A program made the position numbers and the translations under genes. A model generated the notes under the pieces. It made no database searches and had not been told where the DNA came from. It worked only from the letters and a program-made list of their open reading frames with translations. From positions 1 to 63,841 of the forward strand of contig CAZMGD010000006.1 of assembly GCA_964565705.1 (NCBI GenBank): 63,841 bases of DNA. The letters run 5' to 3'. The stretch is from CAZMGD01 sp964565705. Lineage in GTDB: Bacteria > Actinomycetota > Acidimicrobiia > Acidimicrobiales > Ilumatobacteraceae. Numbering within the stretch: the stretch's first letter is position 1; the number at the start of each line of letters is the position of its first letter. Of the stretch, positions 7,390 to 15,363 are shown in pieces.

Positions 7390-9708
7390 GTGAGCCTGGT
7401 CGGAGCAAAGGTCCTACGCAAGGAAGATCCACGGTTGCTGTCGGGCGCCGGCACGTTCGTGGACGACCTGGCACCGCCGCGTTGTGCGTTCGCGTCGTTC
7501 GTGATGTCCACCGAGGCGCACGCCCGAATCGTGTCGATCGACATCCGTGCCGCGCTGCGCATCGACGGCGTCGTGGCCGTGCTCACCGCCCAGGACTTCG
7601 CCGCCTATCCCGACCTGCCGGGTGGGCTGCCCGACCTCGAACGCCCGACGTTGGCGCGCAACGTCGTGCGCTTCGTCGGCGAGCCCGTCGCCGTGGTCGT
7701 CGCCGACGACAGGTACCTCGCCGCAGACGCAGCGCACGCGGTGGTGGTCGAGTACGAGCCGCTGCCGATCGTCGCCACGATCGCCGATGCAACGGCACCC
7801 GGAGCCGCGCTGCTGTTCGAGCACCACCACTCGAACGTGGCGACCATCGTGCCGATGCTCGACGACCTCGAACGCGAGTTGGACCGGTGCCACGGTCGCG
7901 CCCACCTGCACCTCGTGAACCAACGCTGCACCGCAGCGCCCATCGAACCGGTCGCGGTGCTCGCCGACTGGCGCGTGGACGGGCTGACGGTGTGGGCGAC
8001 CTTCCAGGCCCCGCACCACCTCCGGAACTACCTTGCCACCTGGCTCGACATCGCCCAGACCTCGTGCCGGGTGATCGCGCCCGACGTCGGGGGCGGCTTC
8101 GGCGCGAAGATCAACTGGTACCCCGAGTTCTTCGTCGCTCCGGTGGTCTCGAAGCTCCTGCGCCGGCCGGTCAAGTTCGCCCAGACCCGAACCGAGTCGA
8201 TGCAGCAGATGTCCGCGGGCCGCGACCAGGTGCACGACATCGACGTCGGATACGAGCGCGACGGCACCATCAAGGCTCTGCGGCTCGTGATCACGCAGAA
8301 CCTCGGGGCCTACCCAGAGCCCAACGGTGTCGGGCTCGCGGTCCTGACGTCATGGATGGCCGCCGGGGCGTACCGCATCGCCAAGGTCGCGACGTCGTTC
8401 CGGACGGTCTTGACGAACACCACCCCGGTCGCCGCGTACCGTGGCGCGGGCCGCCCCGAGGCCGCGTACTCGATCGAACGGATCGTCGACACGGTGGCCG
8501 CCCGGCTCGGACTCGACCCGGCGGAGGTTCGCCGGCGCAACTTCATCCCCCCGTCGGCGTTCCCCTACGCGACGCACAACGACCCGGTGGTGTACGACTC
8601 AGCGGACTTCCCCAGGGCGCTCGCCGAGTGTCTCCGGCTCGTCGACTACGACGCAGTGCGCGCCGAGCAGGCGCAGCGGCGCAGCGACCCCGCCGCGCCG
8701 TTGCTGGGGATCGGGTTGTCGAGTTGGCTCGAGATCGCCGGATTCGGGCCGAACGGCTCGCTCGAGGGGTTCGGGCACCTCGCCTCGTGGGAGTCGGCGC
8801 AGGTCCGGATGCAGCCGGACGGCTCGGCGATCGTGTTCGCCGGATCCTCGCCCCACGGCCAAGGCCACGAGACCACGTTCGCTCAGATCGCGTCCGATGA
8901 GCTCGGGGTGTCGTTCGACCGCATCCAGGTCCGCACCGGCGACACCGCGACCGTCGTGCAGGGGATCGGGACGATGGGCTCGCGGGGCGTGCCCACCAGC
9001 GGATCGGCGGTGAAGGTCGCATCGCAGCGGGTGCTGGCGCGGGCGAAGAAGATCGCCGCCCACCTGCTGGAAGCGAGCGAGCACGACCTCGAGGTGGCCG
9101 ACGACGCGTTCAACGTGCGCGGGTCGCCGGGCAAGACGGTGTCGTGGGCCGATGTCGCCTGGGCGTCGTTCCGTCCGCTCTCGCTGCCACCCGAGATGCA
9201 GGCAGGGTCGTTGGAGGAGCGGTTGTTCCAGGAGTCGCCCAACTTCTCGTACCCGTCCGGCGTCTACGCGTGTGTGGTCGAGATCGACCGTGACACGGGC
9301 GGGGTCACGGTGCGCGACATGGTCCTCGTCGACGACTGCGGCGAGGTGATCAACCCGCTGCTGGCCGAGGGCCAGGTGCACGGTGGTGTCGCCCAGGGAA
9401 TCTCCCAAGCCCTGTACGAGCACCTCGTCTACGAGGAGACCACGGGCCAACCGCTCAACTCCAACTTCCTCGACTACCTCGTGCCCTCGGCAGCGGACCT
9501 GCCCGGCTACCGGTCGGGTCGGATCAGCACGCCGTGCCCCAACAACCCGTTGGGGGCCAAGGGCATCGGCGAGTCGGGAGCGGTCGGCGCCCCGGCGTCG
9601 GTGATCAACGCGATCGTCGACGCGCTGGCCCCGTTCGGCGTGGAGCACGTCGACATGCCCGCGACCCCGGAGAAGCTCTGGGCGCTCATCCACGGAGGCG
9701 CGTCGTGA
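7390..9708 (+). CDS. Molybdenum hydroxylase large subunit (xanthine/CO dehydrogenase family)
   Basis: 772 residues starting at GTG 7390, behind AAGGGGA. It has the a/b hammerhead domain (about 1-110) and the Mo-cofactor binding domain, with GGGFGAK, AYRGAGRPEA and the C-terminal active-site stretch GAKGIGESGAVGAPASV containing the catalytic glutamate. AYRGAGR in place of AYxCSFR means it is not a form-I CO dehydrogenase. It should hydroxylate a heterocycle or aldehyde at the Mo centre. The small Fe-S subunit follows with a GTGA overlap. The FAD (CoxM-type) subunit normally encoded next to these genes is not in the window. Confidence 0.9.
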   Translation: MSLVGAKVLRKEDPRLLSGAGTFVDDLAPPRCAFASFVMSTEAHARIVSIDIRAALRIDGVVAVLTAQDFAAYPDLPGGLPDLERPTLARNVVRFVGEPVAVVVADDRYLAADAAHAVVVEYEPLPIVATIADATAPGAALLFEHHHSNVATIVPMLDDLERELDRCHGRAHLHLVNQRCTAAPIEPVAVLADWRVDGLTVWATFQAPHHLRNYLATWLDIAQTSCRVIAPDVGGGFGAKINWYPEFFVAPVVSKLLRRPVKFAQTRTESMQQMSAGRDQVHDIDVGYERDGTIKALRLVITQNLGAYPEPNGVGLAVLTSWMAAGAYRIAKVATSFRTVLTNTTPVAAYRGAGRPEAAYSIERIVDTVAARLGLDPAEVRRRNFIPPSAFPYATHNDPVVYDSADFPRALAECLRLVDYDAVRAEQAQRRSDPAAPLLGIGLSSWLEIAGFGPNGSLEGFGHLASWESAQVRMQPDGSAIVFAGSSPHGQGHETTFAQIASDELGVSFDRIQVRTGDTATVVQGIGTMGSRGVPTSGSAVKVASQRVLARAKKIAAHLLEASEHDLEVADDAFNVRGSPGKTVSWADVAWASFRPLSLPPEMQAGSLEERLFQESPNFSYPSGVYACVVEIDRDTGGVTVRDMVLVDDCGEVINPLLAEGQVHGGVAQGISQALYEHLVYEETTGQPLNSNFLDYLVPSAADLPGYRSGRISTPCPNNPLGAKGIGESGAVGAPASVINAIVDALAPFGVEHVDMPATPEKLWALIHGGAS

Positions 9709-10304
9709 CGCGCCGGATCGGCGTCGAGGTCAGGGTCAACGGCTCACGAACCGCGCACACGATCGAACCTCGCCTCCTGCTCGTGCACTACCTGCGCGAG
9801 CTCGAGCGCCTGACCGGGACCCACGTGGGTTGCGACACGTCGAGCTGCGGCGCGTGCACCGTGTTGCTCGACGGCGAGTCGGTGAAGAGCTGCACGGTGC
9901 TCGCGGTGCAGGCCGATGGACGCGAGGTCACCACGATCGAGGGGTTGCGGGGTGGTCACGACGGCTTCACCGCGGTGCAGGAGGGCTTCCGGCAGTGCCA
10001 TGGCCTCCAGTGCGGCTATTGCACGCCGGGCATGGTGATCGCCGCGACCAGCTTGCTCCGCGAGCGAGGCGACCCGACCGACGACGAGATCCGTGCCGGT
10101 CTGGAGGGCAACCTGTGCCGGTGCACGGGGTACCAGATGATCGTCGAGTCGGTGCGGTGGGCGATCGATCATCCAGACGCCTCACCATGTGACCAGACCG
10201 CCGGCGAGGCGTCAGAAGTCGTCGCCGTCGAGCGCCACGACCTGGCGGGTGATGCGCCCCTGACGCACGGCATAGATGTCGCTGCCGCCGGCGACTCGCC
10301 GTGA
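9705..10304 (+). CDS. Molybdenum hydroxylase small subunit, two [2Fe-2S] clusters
   Basis: 199 residues from a GTG overlapping the stop of the large subunit. It has a plant-ferredoxin motif CDTSSCGAC...C (about residues 44-66) and a four-helix domain with CxxC...CxC (QCGYCTPGM ... NLCRCTGYQ). It carries electrons from the Mo centre to an acceptor. The usual family length is about 160 residues. The last 40 or so residues are not family-like and lie over the 3' end of the convergent gene 10212-10982, so the two transcripts overlap by 93 bases. Confidence 0.9.
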   Translation: MTRRIGVEVRVNGSRTAHTIEPRLLLVHYLRELERLTGTHVGCDTSSCGACTVLLDGESVKSCTVLAVQADGREVTTIEGLRGGHDGFTAVQEGFRQCHGLQCGYCTPGMVIAATSLLRERGDPTDDEIRAGLEGNLCRCTGYQMIVESVRWAIDHPDASPCDQTAGEASEVVAVERHDLAGDAPLTHGIDVAAAGDSP

Positions 10305-10982
10305 CCCGAGCTCGATGACCCACGTCACGACCACCGTCTCGGAGTCGCGAGCGGTGACGTCGACGATTCGCAGCGTGTGCCCGTCCAAGCGGTGGGGCAC
10401 GGTGTCGAAGTACCCGGCGATGTCGAACCACCCGTGGAACTCGTCGTGACCGCGGACCAAGGTCGCGTCGTGCGCGTAGTCGGCTGCCATGCCGGCCACG
10501 TCGCGTCGCTCGACGGCGGCGAGGTGGCGGCCGACGACCGCGATGCTCGGGCGCGCCCTCATCCGCTCGTCGACGGGTGCGATGCGGGTGCGCCACTCGC
10601 CGAGGTCGACGTAGTCGCGTACGGCGCGGACCCGGTCGGTGGTGGGGTCGACCTCGAACACGCCGGTGCAGCACACGGCGTGCTCGTCGCCAGCGATCCA
10701 GAATCGATCGATCCGTTCGACCAGGACCGAACGATCGGTCGTCGCCGCTGACAGCACCTCCCACTCGACGCGGTCGGCCCAGGTGATGATCGGGGCGAGC
10801 AACCCGATCACCGCGTCGCGCCCGGCCGCCACCGGGTGCGGCACGTTCTGCCACTGGGCGTCGACGGTGAGTGCCGCGGCGAGGCGCCGCAGATCGCGCG
10901 ACTCGATCGCCGCGAGCAGTCGATCGACGGCGGGTCGCGGCGACACGAGCTCGGGTGCCTCAGGTCGCGGCGGCGTGCGCAC
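10212..10982 (-). CDS. Tandem SnoaL/NTF2-like protein (two fused domains)
   Basis: 256 residues that divide into two NTF2-fold domains of about 120 residues each. The first (about 15-125) contains RLAAALTVDAQWQNVPHPVAAGRDAVI, close to the limonene-1,2-epoxide hydrolase branch. The second (about 140-256) contains HLAAVERRDVAGMAADYAHDATLVRGHDEFHG, a SnoaL_2-type repeat. Such domains act as isomerases, hydrolases or cyclases on steroid- and terpenoid-like compounds; normally two separate chains dimerise. Its start overlaps the end of the TrmB-like gene by 23 bases, so it is likely the last gene of a minus-strand operon with that regulator and the P450. No catalytic set can be assigned with certainty. 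Confidence 0.7.
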   Translation of the reverse strand: MRTPPRPEAPELVSPRPAVDRLLAAIESRDLRRLAAALTVDAQWQNVPHPVAAGRDAVIGLLAPIITWADRVEWEVLSAATTDRSVLVERIDRFWIAGDEHAVCCTGVFEVDPTTDRVRAVRDYVDLGEWRTRIAPVDERMRARPSIAVVGRHLAAVERRDVAGMAADYAHDATLVRGHDEFHGWFDIAGYFDTVPHRLDGHTLRIVDVTARDSETVVVTWVIELGSRRVAGGSDIYAVRQGRITRQVVALDGDDF

Positions 10983-11841
10983 CCACCGCCGCAGCCGACG
11001 CGTCGCGCAGCGCCTCGAGATCGGGGTTGCTGGCCCAGAACTCCTCGAGCCCGGAGGCTTGCAGGTGCTCGGCGGTCAATTGCAGGGCGATGTCGTGACG
11101 GACGTGCTCGGCAGCGAGCAGGGACACAGCGGTGTCGTCGCTCCACATGCCCCACACGGCGTTCGACGTGATGCCCGCGATCAGCGCCTGCTGGTGATCG
11201 GCGACCACCATCGAGAGCCGGCAGCCCAGCCGTTCCTCGACGACGGCGGGCGAGCTGTAGGAGTGGGTGTACACGCGGCCGCCGAGCGGCGAGACCTCGC
11301 CGTAGGCGATGGTGAACACGTCGACGCCGCGCGCGATCGCGGCGTCGACCGCGGCGACGAACTCGTGCGACTCGTTGGGCCACACCGACATCCAGAGGGT
11401 CCGCACGGCGCTCTCGATCACGTCGATCGCCCGGTTGACGACGTCGTCGCGTCCGGTCAGGTGCTGCACGACGCGAGCCTGGAACGCCTTGCCGATGGTC
11501 GGGAGCACCGTCTCGAGCCCGCCGATCGTCTCGTGGGTCTGGCGGCGCAGCCGGCCGATCAAGGCGTCCGCTGGCAACGGCACGTAGGAGACCGCCCCCG
11601 GGGTGCCCGTGACCTCGAACGCGGCGCCGCGGGCCACCAGCTTGCCGAGTGTCTCGTACACGGTGCTGCGCGGCACCCCCGACGCCTTGGCGACCTCGTA
11701 CCCGTTCAGCGGTTGGCCAGCCGCCAGGAGCGCGAGGTACGCCTTGCCCTCGTACCCGGACAACCCCGCGTCCCTGAGCAGATCCAGCGCACGGTCGGTG
11801 ACCACGGGGTCGACGGTAGTGGACGTGTCGCGATGCGTCAC
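10960..11841 (-). CDS. TrmB-family transcriptional regulator
   Basis: 293 residues from a GTG at 11841 that overlaps the P450 stop by GTGA. The N-terminal winged helix reads LSGYEGKAYLALLAAGQPLNGYEVAKASGVPRSTVYETLGKLVARG, a clear TrmB DNA-binding domain. The rest matches the TrmB C-terminal sugar- or effector-sensing domain (phospholipase-D-like fold). TrmB proteins usually control sugar or central metabolism genes. Here it sits between a P450 and an NTF2 protein in one operon, so it may regulate that operon and the divergent SDR cluster (inference). Confidence 0.85.
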   Translation of the reverse strand: MTHRDTSTTVDPVVTDRALDLLRDAGLSGYEGKAYLALLAAGQPLNGYEVAKASGVPRSTVYETLGKLVARGAAFEVTGTPGAVSYVPLPADALIGRLRRQTHETIGGLETVLPTIGKAFQARVVQHLTGRDDVVNRAIDVIESAVRTLWMSVWPNESHEFVAAVDAAIARGVDVFTIAYGEVSPLGGRVYTHSYSSPAVVEERLGCRLSMVVADHQQALIAGITSNAVWGMWSDDTAVSLLAAEHVRHDIALQLTAEHLQASGLEEFWASNPDLEALRDASAAAVGAHAAAT

Positions 11842-13046
11842 GACGGCGGACCGAATCGAACGGGATATCGCTCCCACCGTGTTCGCGTCGTCGCGGTGTC
11901 GAGGGCCGGCGGTCGATCCGGATCGGGTCGTGCCCCGGCGCGCAGCATCGCGCCTGCCATCAGCGCGATCGCGCCGAGGAGATGGTGGTCGGCGGCGGCA
12001 TCCGGCTCCAGGCCGCCCGCCAGCTCCTGTCCCAGACAGGCGTGGGCGCCGTGCCCGAAGCTCAGCCCCCACGGTGGCACGCCTTGCGCGATTCGGCGGT
12101 AGGGATCGAAGCGGTGCGGCTCGTCGCCGAAGACAGCGGGGTCGCGGTTCGCCGCGTCGAGGTCGATGCAGACCGTCGAGCCAACGGGCACCCGGCGACC
12201 CGATCGCAGCTCGAACTCCGCGGTTGCGAGCCGCAACGCAAGAGGGCTGGCGGGGTGGAGCCGCAACGACTCGTGGACGAACCGTTGACGCAGCTGATCA
12301 TCGGCGGCCAGGGACGAGCGATCGTCGGGGTGGGCGTCGATCCACTCGAACAGGTGGTGCATCGCGTGCACGAACTGTGCCGATGTCGAGTGCGAGCCGA
12401 CCCACGGGAAGTAGGCGATCTCGCGCAGCATCGTGGCGTGCGGCAGGTGCAGGTGCTGCTGGTGGCGCAGCAGGGTGGTGAGCACGTCGCGAGGCAGGTC
12501 GTTCTCGGGGAGGGTTCCGGCCTCGACCTGCGCGACCAGATCGGCGCGGCGAGCACGGGAAGCCGCGTAGAAGTCGGCCTCGAACTCGCGCAGCGCGTCA
12601 TCGCCGTCGGCGACGATCGCCGCCTTGTCGCCGACGGCGTGCACGACCGTGGAGGCCCTCGCGAGGAGTTCCATCAGCGCGAAGAACCGCTCGACTCGGA
12701 TCGGGTCGTCGATGTCGGCCCGCTCGCCGATGTCCACACCGGCCACGTCGACCGACAGGCGCATCATCGTGCGCCGCGCGAGTGGGGCCAGATCGCCGTG
12801 CCCGTCGGCGAGGACGGGCCACAGCACCTGATCGACGATCGCGGGGATGCGGTCGCGCTCGTACCAGGCGAACGTGTCGCGACGGAACAGCCGGTTCTCG
12901 AGGCGCCGGCGGGCGACGTGGGCCTCGCCGTCGAGATTGACGATCACGCCCTCCATCAGGTGTGCGCCCTCGTCGTACAGCGCCTGGCGGAGGTCGCGGG
13001 AGCGAAACGCCTCACGCGCTTCCGCATACGTCGTTAGCACTATCAC
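11838..13046 (-). CDS. Cytochrome P450 (paralogue of 15364-16557)
   Basis: 402 residues from GTG 13046, preceded by GGAGAGGGG five bases upstream. It has the K-helix ExxR (HESLRLHP) and the haem-binding loop FGHGAHACLGQ, with the proximal cysteine about 60 residues from the end. In the I-helix the usual AGxxT reads VGSHS, so the oxygen-activating threonine is a serine and the alanine is a valine. The N-terminus is short and soluble, as in bacterial class I P450s. It shares RQALYD, RRRLENRLFRR and many other stretches with the P450 at 15364, so the two arose by duplication. No ferredoxin gene is adjacent. Confidence 0.9.
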   Translation of the reverse strand: MIVLTTYAEAREAFRSRDLRQALYDEGAHLMEGVIVNLDGEAHVARRRLENRLFRRDTFAWYERDRIPAIVDQVLWPVLADGHGDLAPLARRTMMRLSVDVAGVDIGERADIDDPIRVERFFALMELLARASTVVHAVGDKAAIVADGDDALREFEADFYAASRARRADLVAQVEAGTLPENDLPRDVLTTLLRHQQHLHLPHATMLREIAYFPWVGSHSTSAQFVHAMHHLFEWIDAHPDDRSSLAADDQLRQRFVHESLRLHPASPLALRLATAEFELRSGRRVPVGSTVCIDLDAANRDPAVFGDEPHRFDPYRRIAQGVPPWGLSFGHGAHACLGQELAGGLEPDAAADHHLLGAIALMAGAMLRAGARPDPDRPPALDTATTRTRWERYPVRFGPPS

Positions 13047-13067
13047 GACTACCCCTCTCCGAGCGGC

Positions 13068-13075
13068 TACAGTAC
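13068..13075. promoter_or_regulatory. Overlapping divergent -10 boxes between P450 and SDR
   Basis: The 36-base gap between the divergent starts contains TACAGTAC. Read on the plus strand, TACAGT (13068-13073) lies nine bases before the SDR ATG at 13083. Read on the minus strand, TACTGT (13074-13069) would start a transcript near 13062 with the P450 Shine-Dalgarno on a short leader. The two promoters would therefore compete for the same DNA. Confidence 0.4.
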
Positions 13076-13082
13076 CGCGCCG

Positions 13083-13865
13083 ATGGGGACTGGTCCGGCT
13101 GCGCCGCGCTCGATGCTGGTGACCGGGGGTGCTCGCGGGCTGGGTCGCGCCGTCACGCTGACCGCCGCCGCAGAGGGCTTCCGCGTCGGCGTGATCGACA
13201 TCGAACAGGCTCCGGCCACGAACGGCGGCACGGACATCGCCCACTTCGTCGCGTCCGTCGCGGATGAGCGCGCCGTCGAGCAGATCCTCGACGAGTTCGG
13301 CGTGCCCGACGTGGTCGTCAACAACGCCGGCATCGTGCGCTTCGGCCCGCTCCTCGACCTCACCGTCGCCGACTTCCGGGCCGTGCTCGACACGAACCTG
13401 GTGGGCTCGTACATCGTGGCGCGCGCCGTGGCCCGGCGATGGGTCGCCGCGTCTCGACCCGGCAGCATCATCAACGTCACGTCGATGAACGGCGTCGCCG
13501 CCGGCCCCAACTCCGGCGCCTACGGCGCCTCGAAGGCCGCCGTCGCGCTCCTCACGGCCCAGATGGGGATCGAATGGGGGCCGCACGGGATCCGTGTCAA
13601 CGCCATCGCCCCGGGACTGATCGACGCCGGGATGTCGACGCCCATCTACGCCGATCCGGCGACGCGGGCCGCCCGCGAGTCGAAGGTGCCTCTCGGTCGC
13701 CTCGGGACGTCGGCGGAGATCGCCGACGTCGTGCTGTACCTCGCCTCCGACCGCTCGTCGTACATCCACGGCCAGAACATCGTGGTCGACGGCGGGGTCA
13801 CCGGGACCGTGATCGCCCACCTGCCGCGCCCTGCGTCGGTCGACTCGGTGGGTCACGCGGAATGA
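13083..13865 (+). CDS. Short-chain dehydrogenase/reductase
   Basis: 260 residues, classical SDR. It has the cofactor motif TGGARGLG near residue 14, NNAG (VVVNNAGIV), catalytic Ser and YGASK, and the PG turn (IAPGLID). An acidic residue after the second strand (VIDIE) favours NAD over NADP. It lacks a Shine-Dalgarno and sits right after a -10 box, so translation may be leaderless. It is the first gene of a run with the ThuA-like protein and a second SDR, between two P450s, and probably oxidises or reduces an alcohol/ketone made by them (inference). Confidence 0.88.
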   Translation: MGTGPAAPRSMLVTGGARGLGRAVTLTAAAEGFRVGVIDIEQAPATNGGTDIAHFVASVADERAVEQILDEFGVPDVVVNNAGIVRFGPLLDLTVADFRAVLDTNLVGSYIVARAVARRWVAASRPGSIINVTSMNGVAAGPNSGAYGASKAAVALLTAQMGIEWGPHGIRVNAIAPGLIDAGMSTPIYADPATRAARESKVPLGRLGTSAEIADVVLYLASDRSSYIHGQNIVVDGGVTGTVIAHLPRPASVDSVGHAE

Positions 13866-13875
13866 GCGGCGGGGG

Positions 13876-14565
13876 GTGAGCAACGTCGTCGTGCTCGCCG
13901 GCGGGATGCCGCACGCCCACGACTTCACCGCGATCGGCGACGCGTTGGCGGCGCTGTACCGTGACTGCGGCCACGACGTCGATGTCGTCGACCACCCCGA
14001 TCTCGCCGCGGCCCGGTTGTCGGACGAGGTCGACGCCCTGGTGGTCGCCGCCTTGTTCTGGCGGATGCGCGGTCGGGCCTACGACGCGTGGCGCCCGCAG
14101 TGGGGGTACGCCACCCCGCCCGCGACCCGTCGGGCGATCTCCGAGTTCGTCGGTGGAGGGGGAGGGTTGATCGCCAACCACACCGCGGTGATCTGCTTCG
14201 ACGACTGGCCCGAGTGGGCCGACATCGTCGGTGGGTCGTGGCGCTGGGGGGTCTCGTCACATCCGCCGCCTGGCGCCGCACGCGTTGCCGTGGTCGCCGG
14301 TCACGAGGTCGTCGACGGAGTCGACGACAGCTTCGAGATCGTCGACGAGGTGTACGGCGACCTCGACCTGGGCGCCGACATCGAGGTGCTCGCAGTCGCC
14401 AAGCGCTCGCCCGACGACACCGATCAGCCGGTCGCGTGGGGGCACCGGTACGGCGGTGGCCGCGTGGTGTACGACGGCTTCGGTCACGACGCGACGTCGA
14501 TCGTCCACCCGCACAACGCCCGGATACTCCTCCGCGCGCTCGACTGGACCGTGAGGGCGAACTGA
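13876..14565 (+). CDS. ThuA-like protein (trehalose-utilisation fold)
   Basis: 229 residues from a GTG directly behind GGCGGGGGG. The fold is glutamine-amidotransferase-like: VVVLAGGMPHAHDF at the N-terminus, a central GGGGGLIANHTAVICF nucleophile-elbow-like region without the catalytic cysteine, and a C-terminal HRYGGGRVVYDGFGHD motif that is diagnostic of ThuA proteins. ThuA proteins accompany oxidoreductases acting on sugars or glycosides; the reaction is not well established. It overlaps the next SDR by one base (TGATG), so the genes are cotranscribed. Confidence 0.8.
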   Translation: MSNVVVLAGGMPHAHDFTAIGDALAALYRDCGHDVDVVDHPDLAAARLSDEVDALVVAALFWRMRGRAYDAWRPQWGYATPPATRRAISEFVGGGGGLIANHTAVICFDDWPEWADIVGGSWRWGVSSHPPPGAARVAVVAGHEVVDGVDDSFEIVDEVYGDLDLGADIEVLAVAKRSPDDTDQPVAWGHRYGGGRVVYDGFGHDATSIVHPHNARILLRALDWTVRAN

Positions 14566-15326
14566 TGCGGTCGCTCGAGGGCATGTCGGTGCTCGTCACC
14601 GGTGGCGGCTCCGGCATCGGCGAGGGCATCGCCCGCCTGATGTGCTCCGGCGGGGCGCTCGTCACCATCTCGGGCCGTCGCGCCGACAAGATCGGGGACG
14701 TCGCGGCGTCGATCGGCGCGCGGTGCCGGGCGGTGGTCGGCGACGTCACGGTCGCCGCCGATCGCTCGGCGATGGTCGACACCGCGGTCGCACACGGGGC
14801 CGGCCTCGACGTGCTCGTCAACAACGCCGCCAACATGTACCGCGGACCGCTCGCCGAGCTCGACGAGCAGCGGCTGCTCGACGTGTTCCACTCGAACGTC
14901 GTCGCCGGGATGATGCTCACGCAGGCCGCATTGGCGCACCTCCGCGACGCCCGAGGGGCGGTGGTGTTCATCGGCTCGACGCACTCGCAACGAGCGTTCC
15001 CCGGTGTCTCGCCCTACGCCGCGACCAAGGGCGCGATCGAGACGCTGACCGGCGTGCTCGCGGCCGAGCTCGGTCCGCACGGGGTGCGCGTGTCGTGCGT
15101 GCGACCGGGTGCGGTGTTCACGGAGATCAACCAACGCGCCGGTCTGTTCGACGACGAGGCCGCCCGCGAGCGCCTGCAGGGTCTGGCCCCCGCGCACGCG
15201 CTCGGTCGCATCGGCACGGTCGTCGAAGTCGCCGAAGCGGTCGAGTACCTGGCACGGGCCGAGTGGACGACCGGGGCGGTCATGACCGTCGACGGCGGCT
15301 TGAGCCTCGGCGTCACCAACGCGTAG
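14565..15326 (+). CDS. Short-chain dehydrogenase/reductase
   Basis: 253 residues. TGGGSGIGEG is the cofactor loop, SGRR after the second strand (arginines favour NADP), VLVNNAAN replaces the usual NNAG, catalytic Ser is in GSTHSQ, and YAATK holds Tyr and Lys. The C-terminus VMTVDGGLSLG is typical. ATG overlaps the stop of the ThuA-like gene. It is followed by the second P450 after 37 bases. Confidence 0.87.
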   Translation: MRSLEGMSVLVTGGGSGIGEGIARLMCSGGALVTISGRRADKIGDVAASIGARCRAVVGDVTVAADRSAMVDTAVAHGAGLDVLVNNAANMYRGPLAELDEQRLLDVFHSNVVAGMMLTQAALAHLRDARGAVVFIGSTHSQRAFPGVSPYAATKGAIETLTGVLAAELGPHGVRVSCVRPGAVFTEINQRAGLFDDEAARERLQGLAPAHALGRIGTVVEVAEAVEYLARAEWTTGAVMTVDGGLSLGVTNA

Positions 15327-15363
15327 GCGTGGACGATCACGGATGAACGGACAGGGAGGCAGC

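Noticed and set aside
7390..9708. Aerobic CO dehydrogenase (form I)
   Set aside because: The active-site loop reads AYRGAGR, not AYxCSFR, and no CoxM gene is present.
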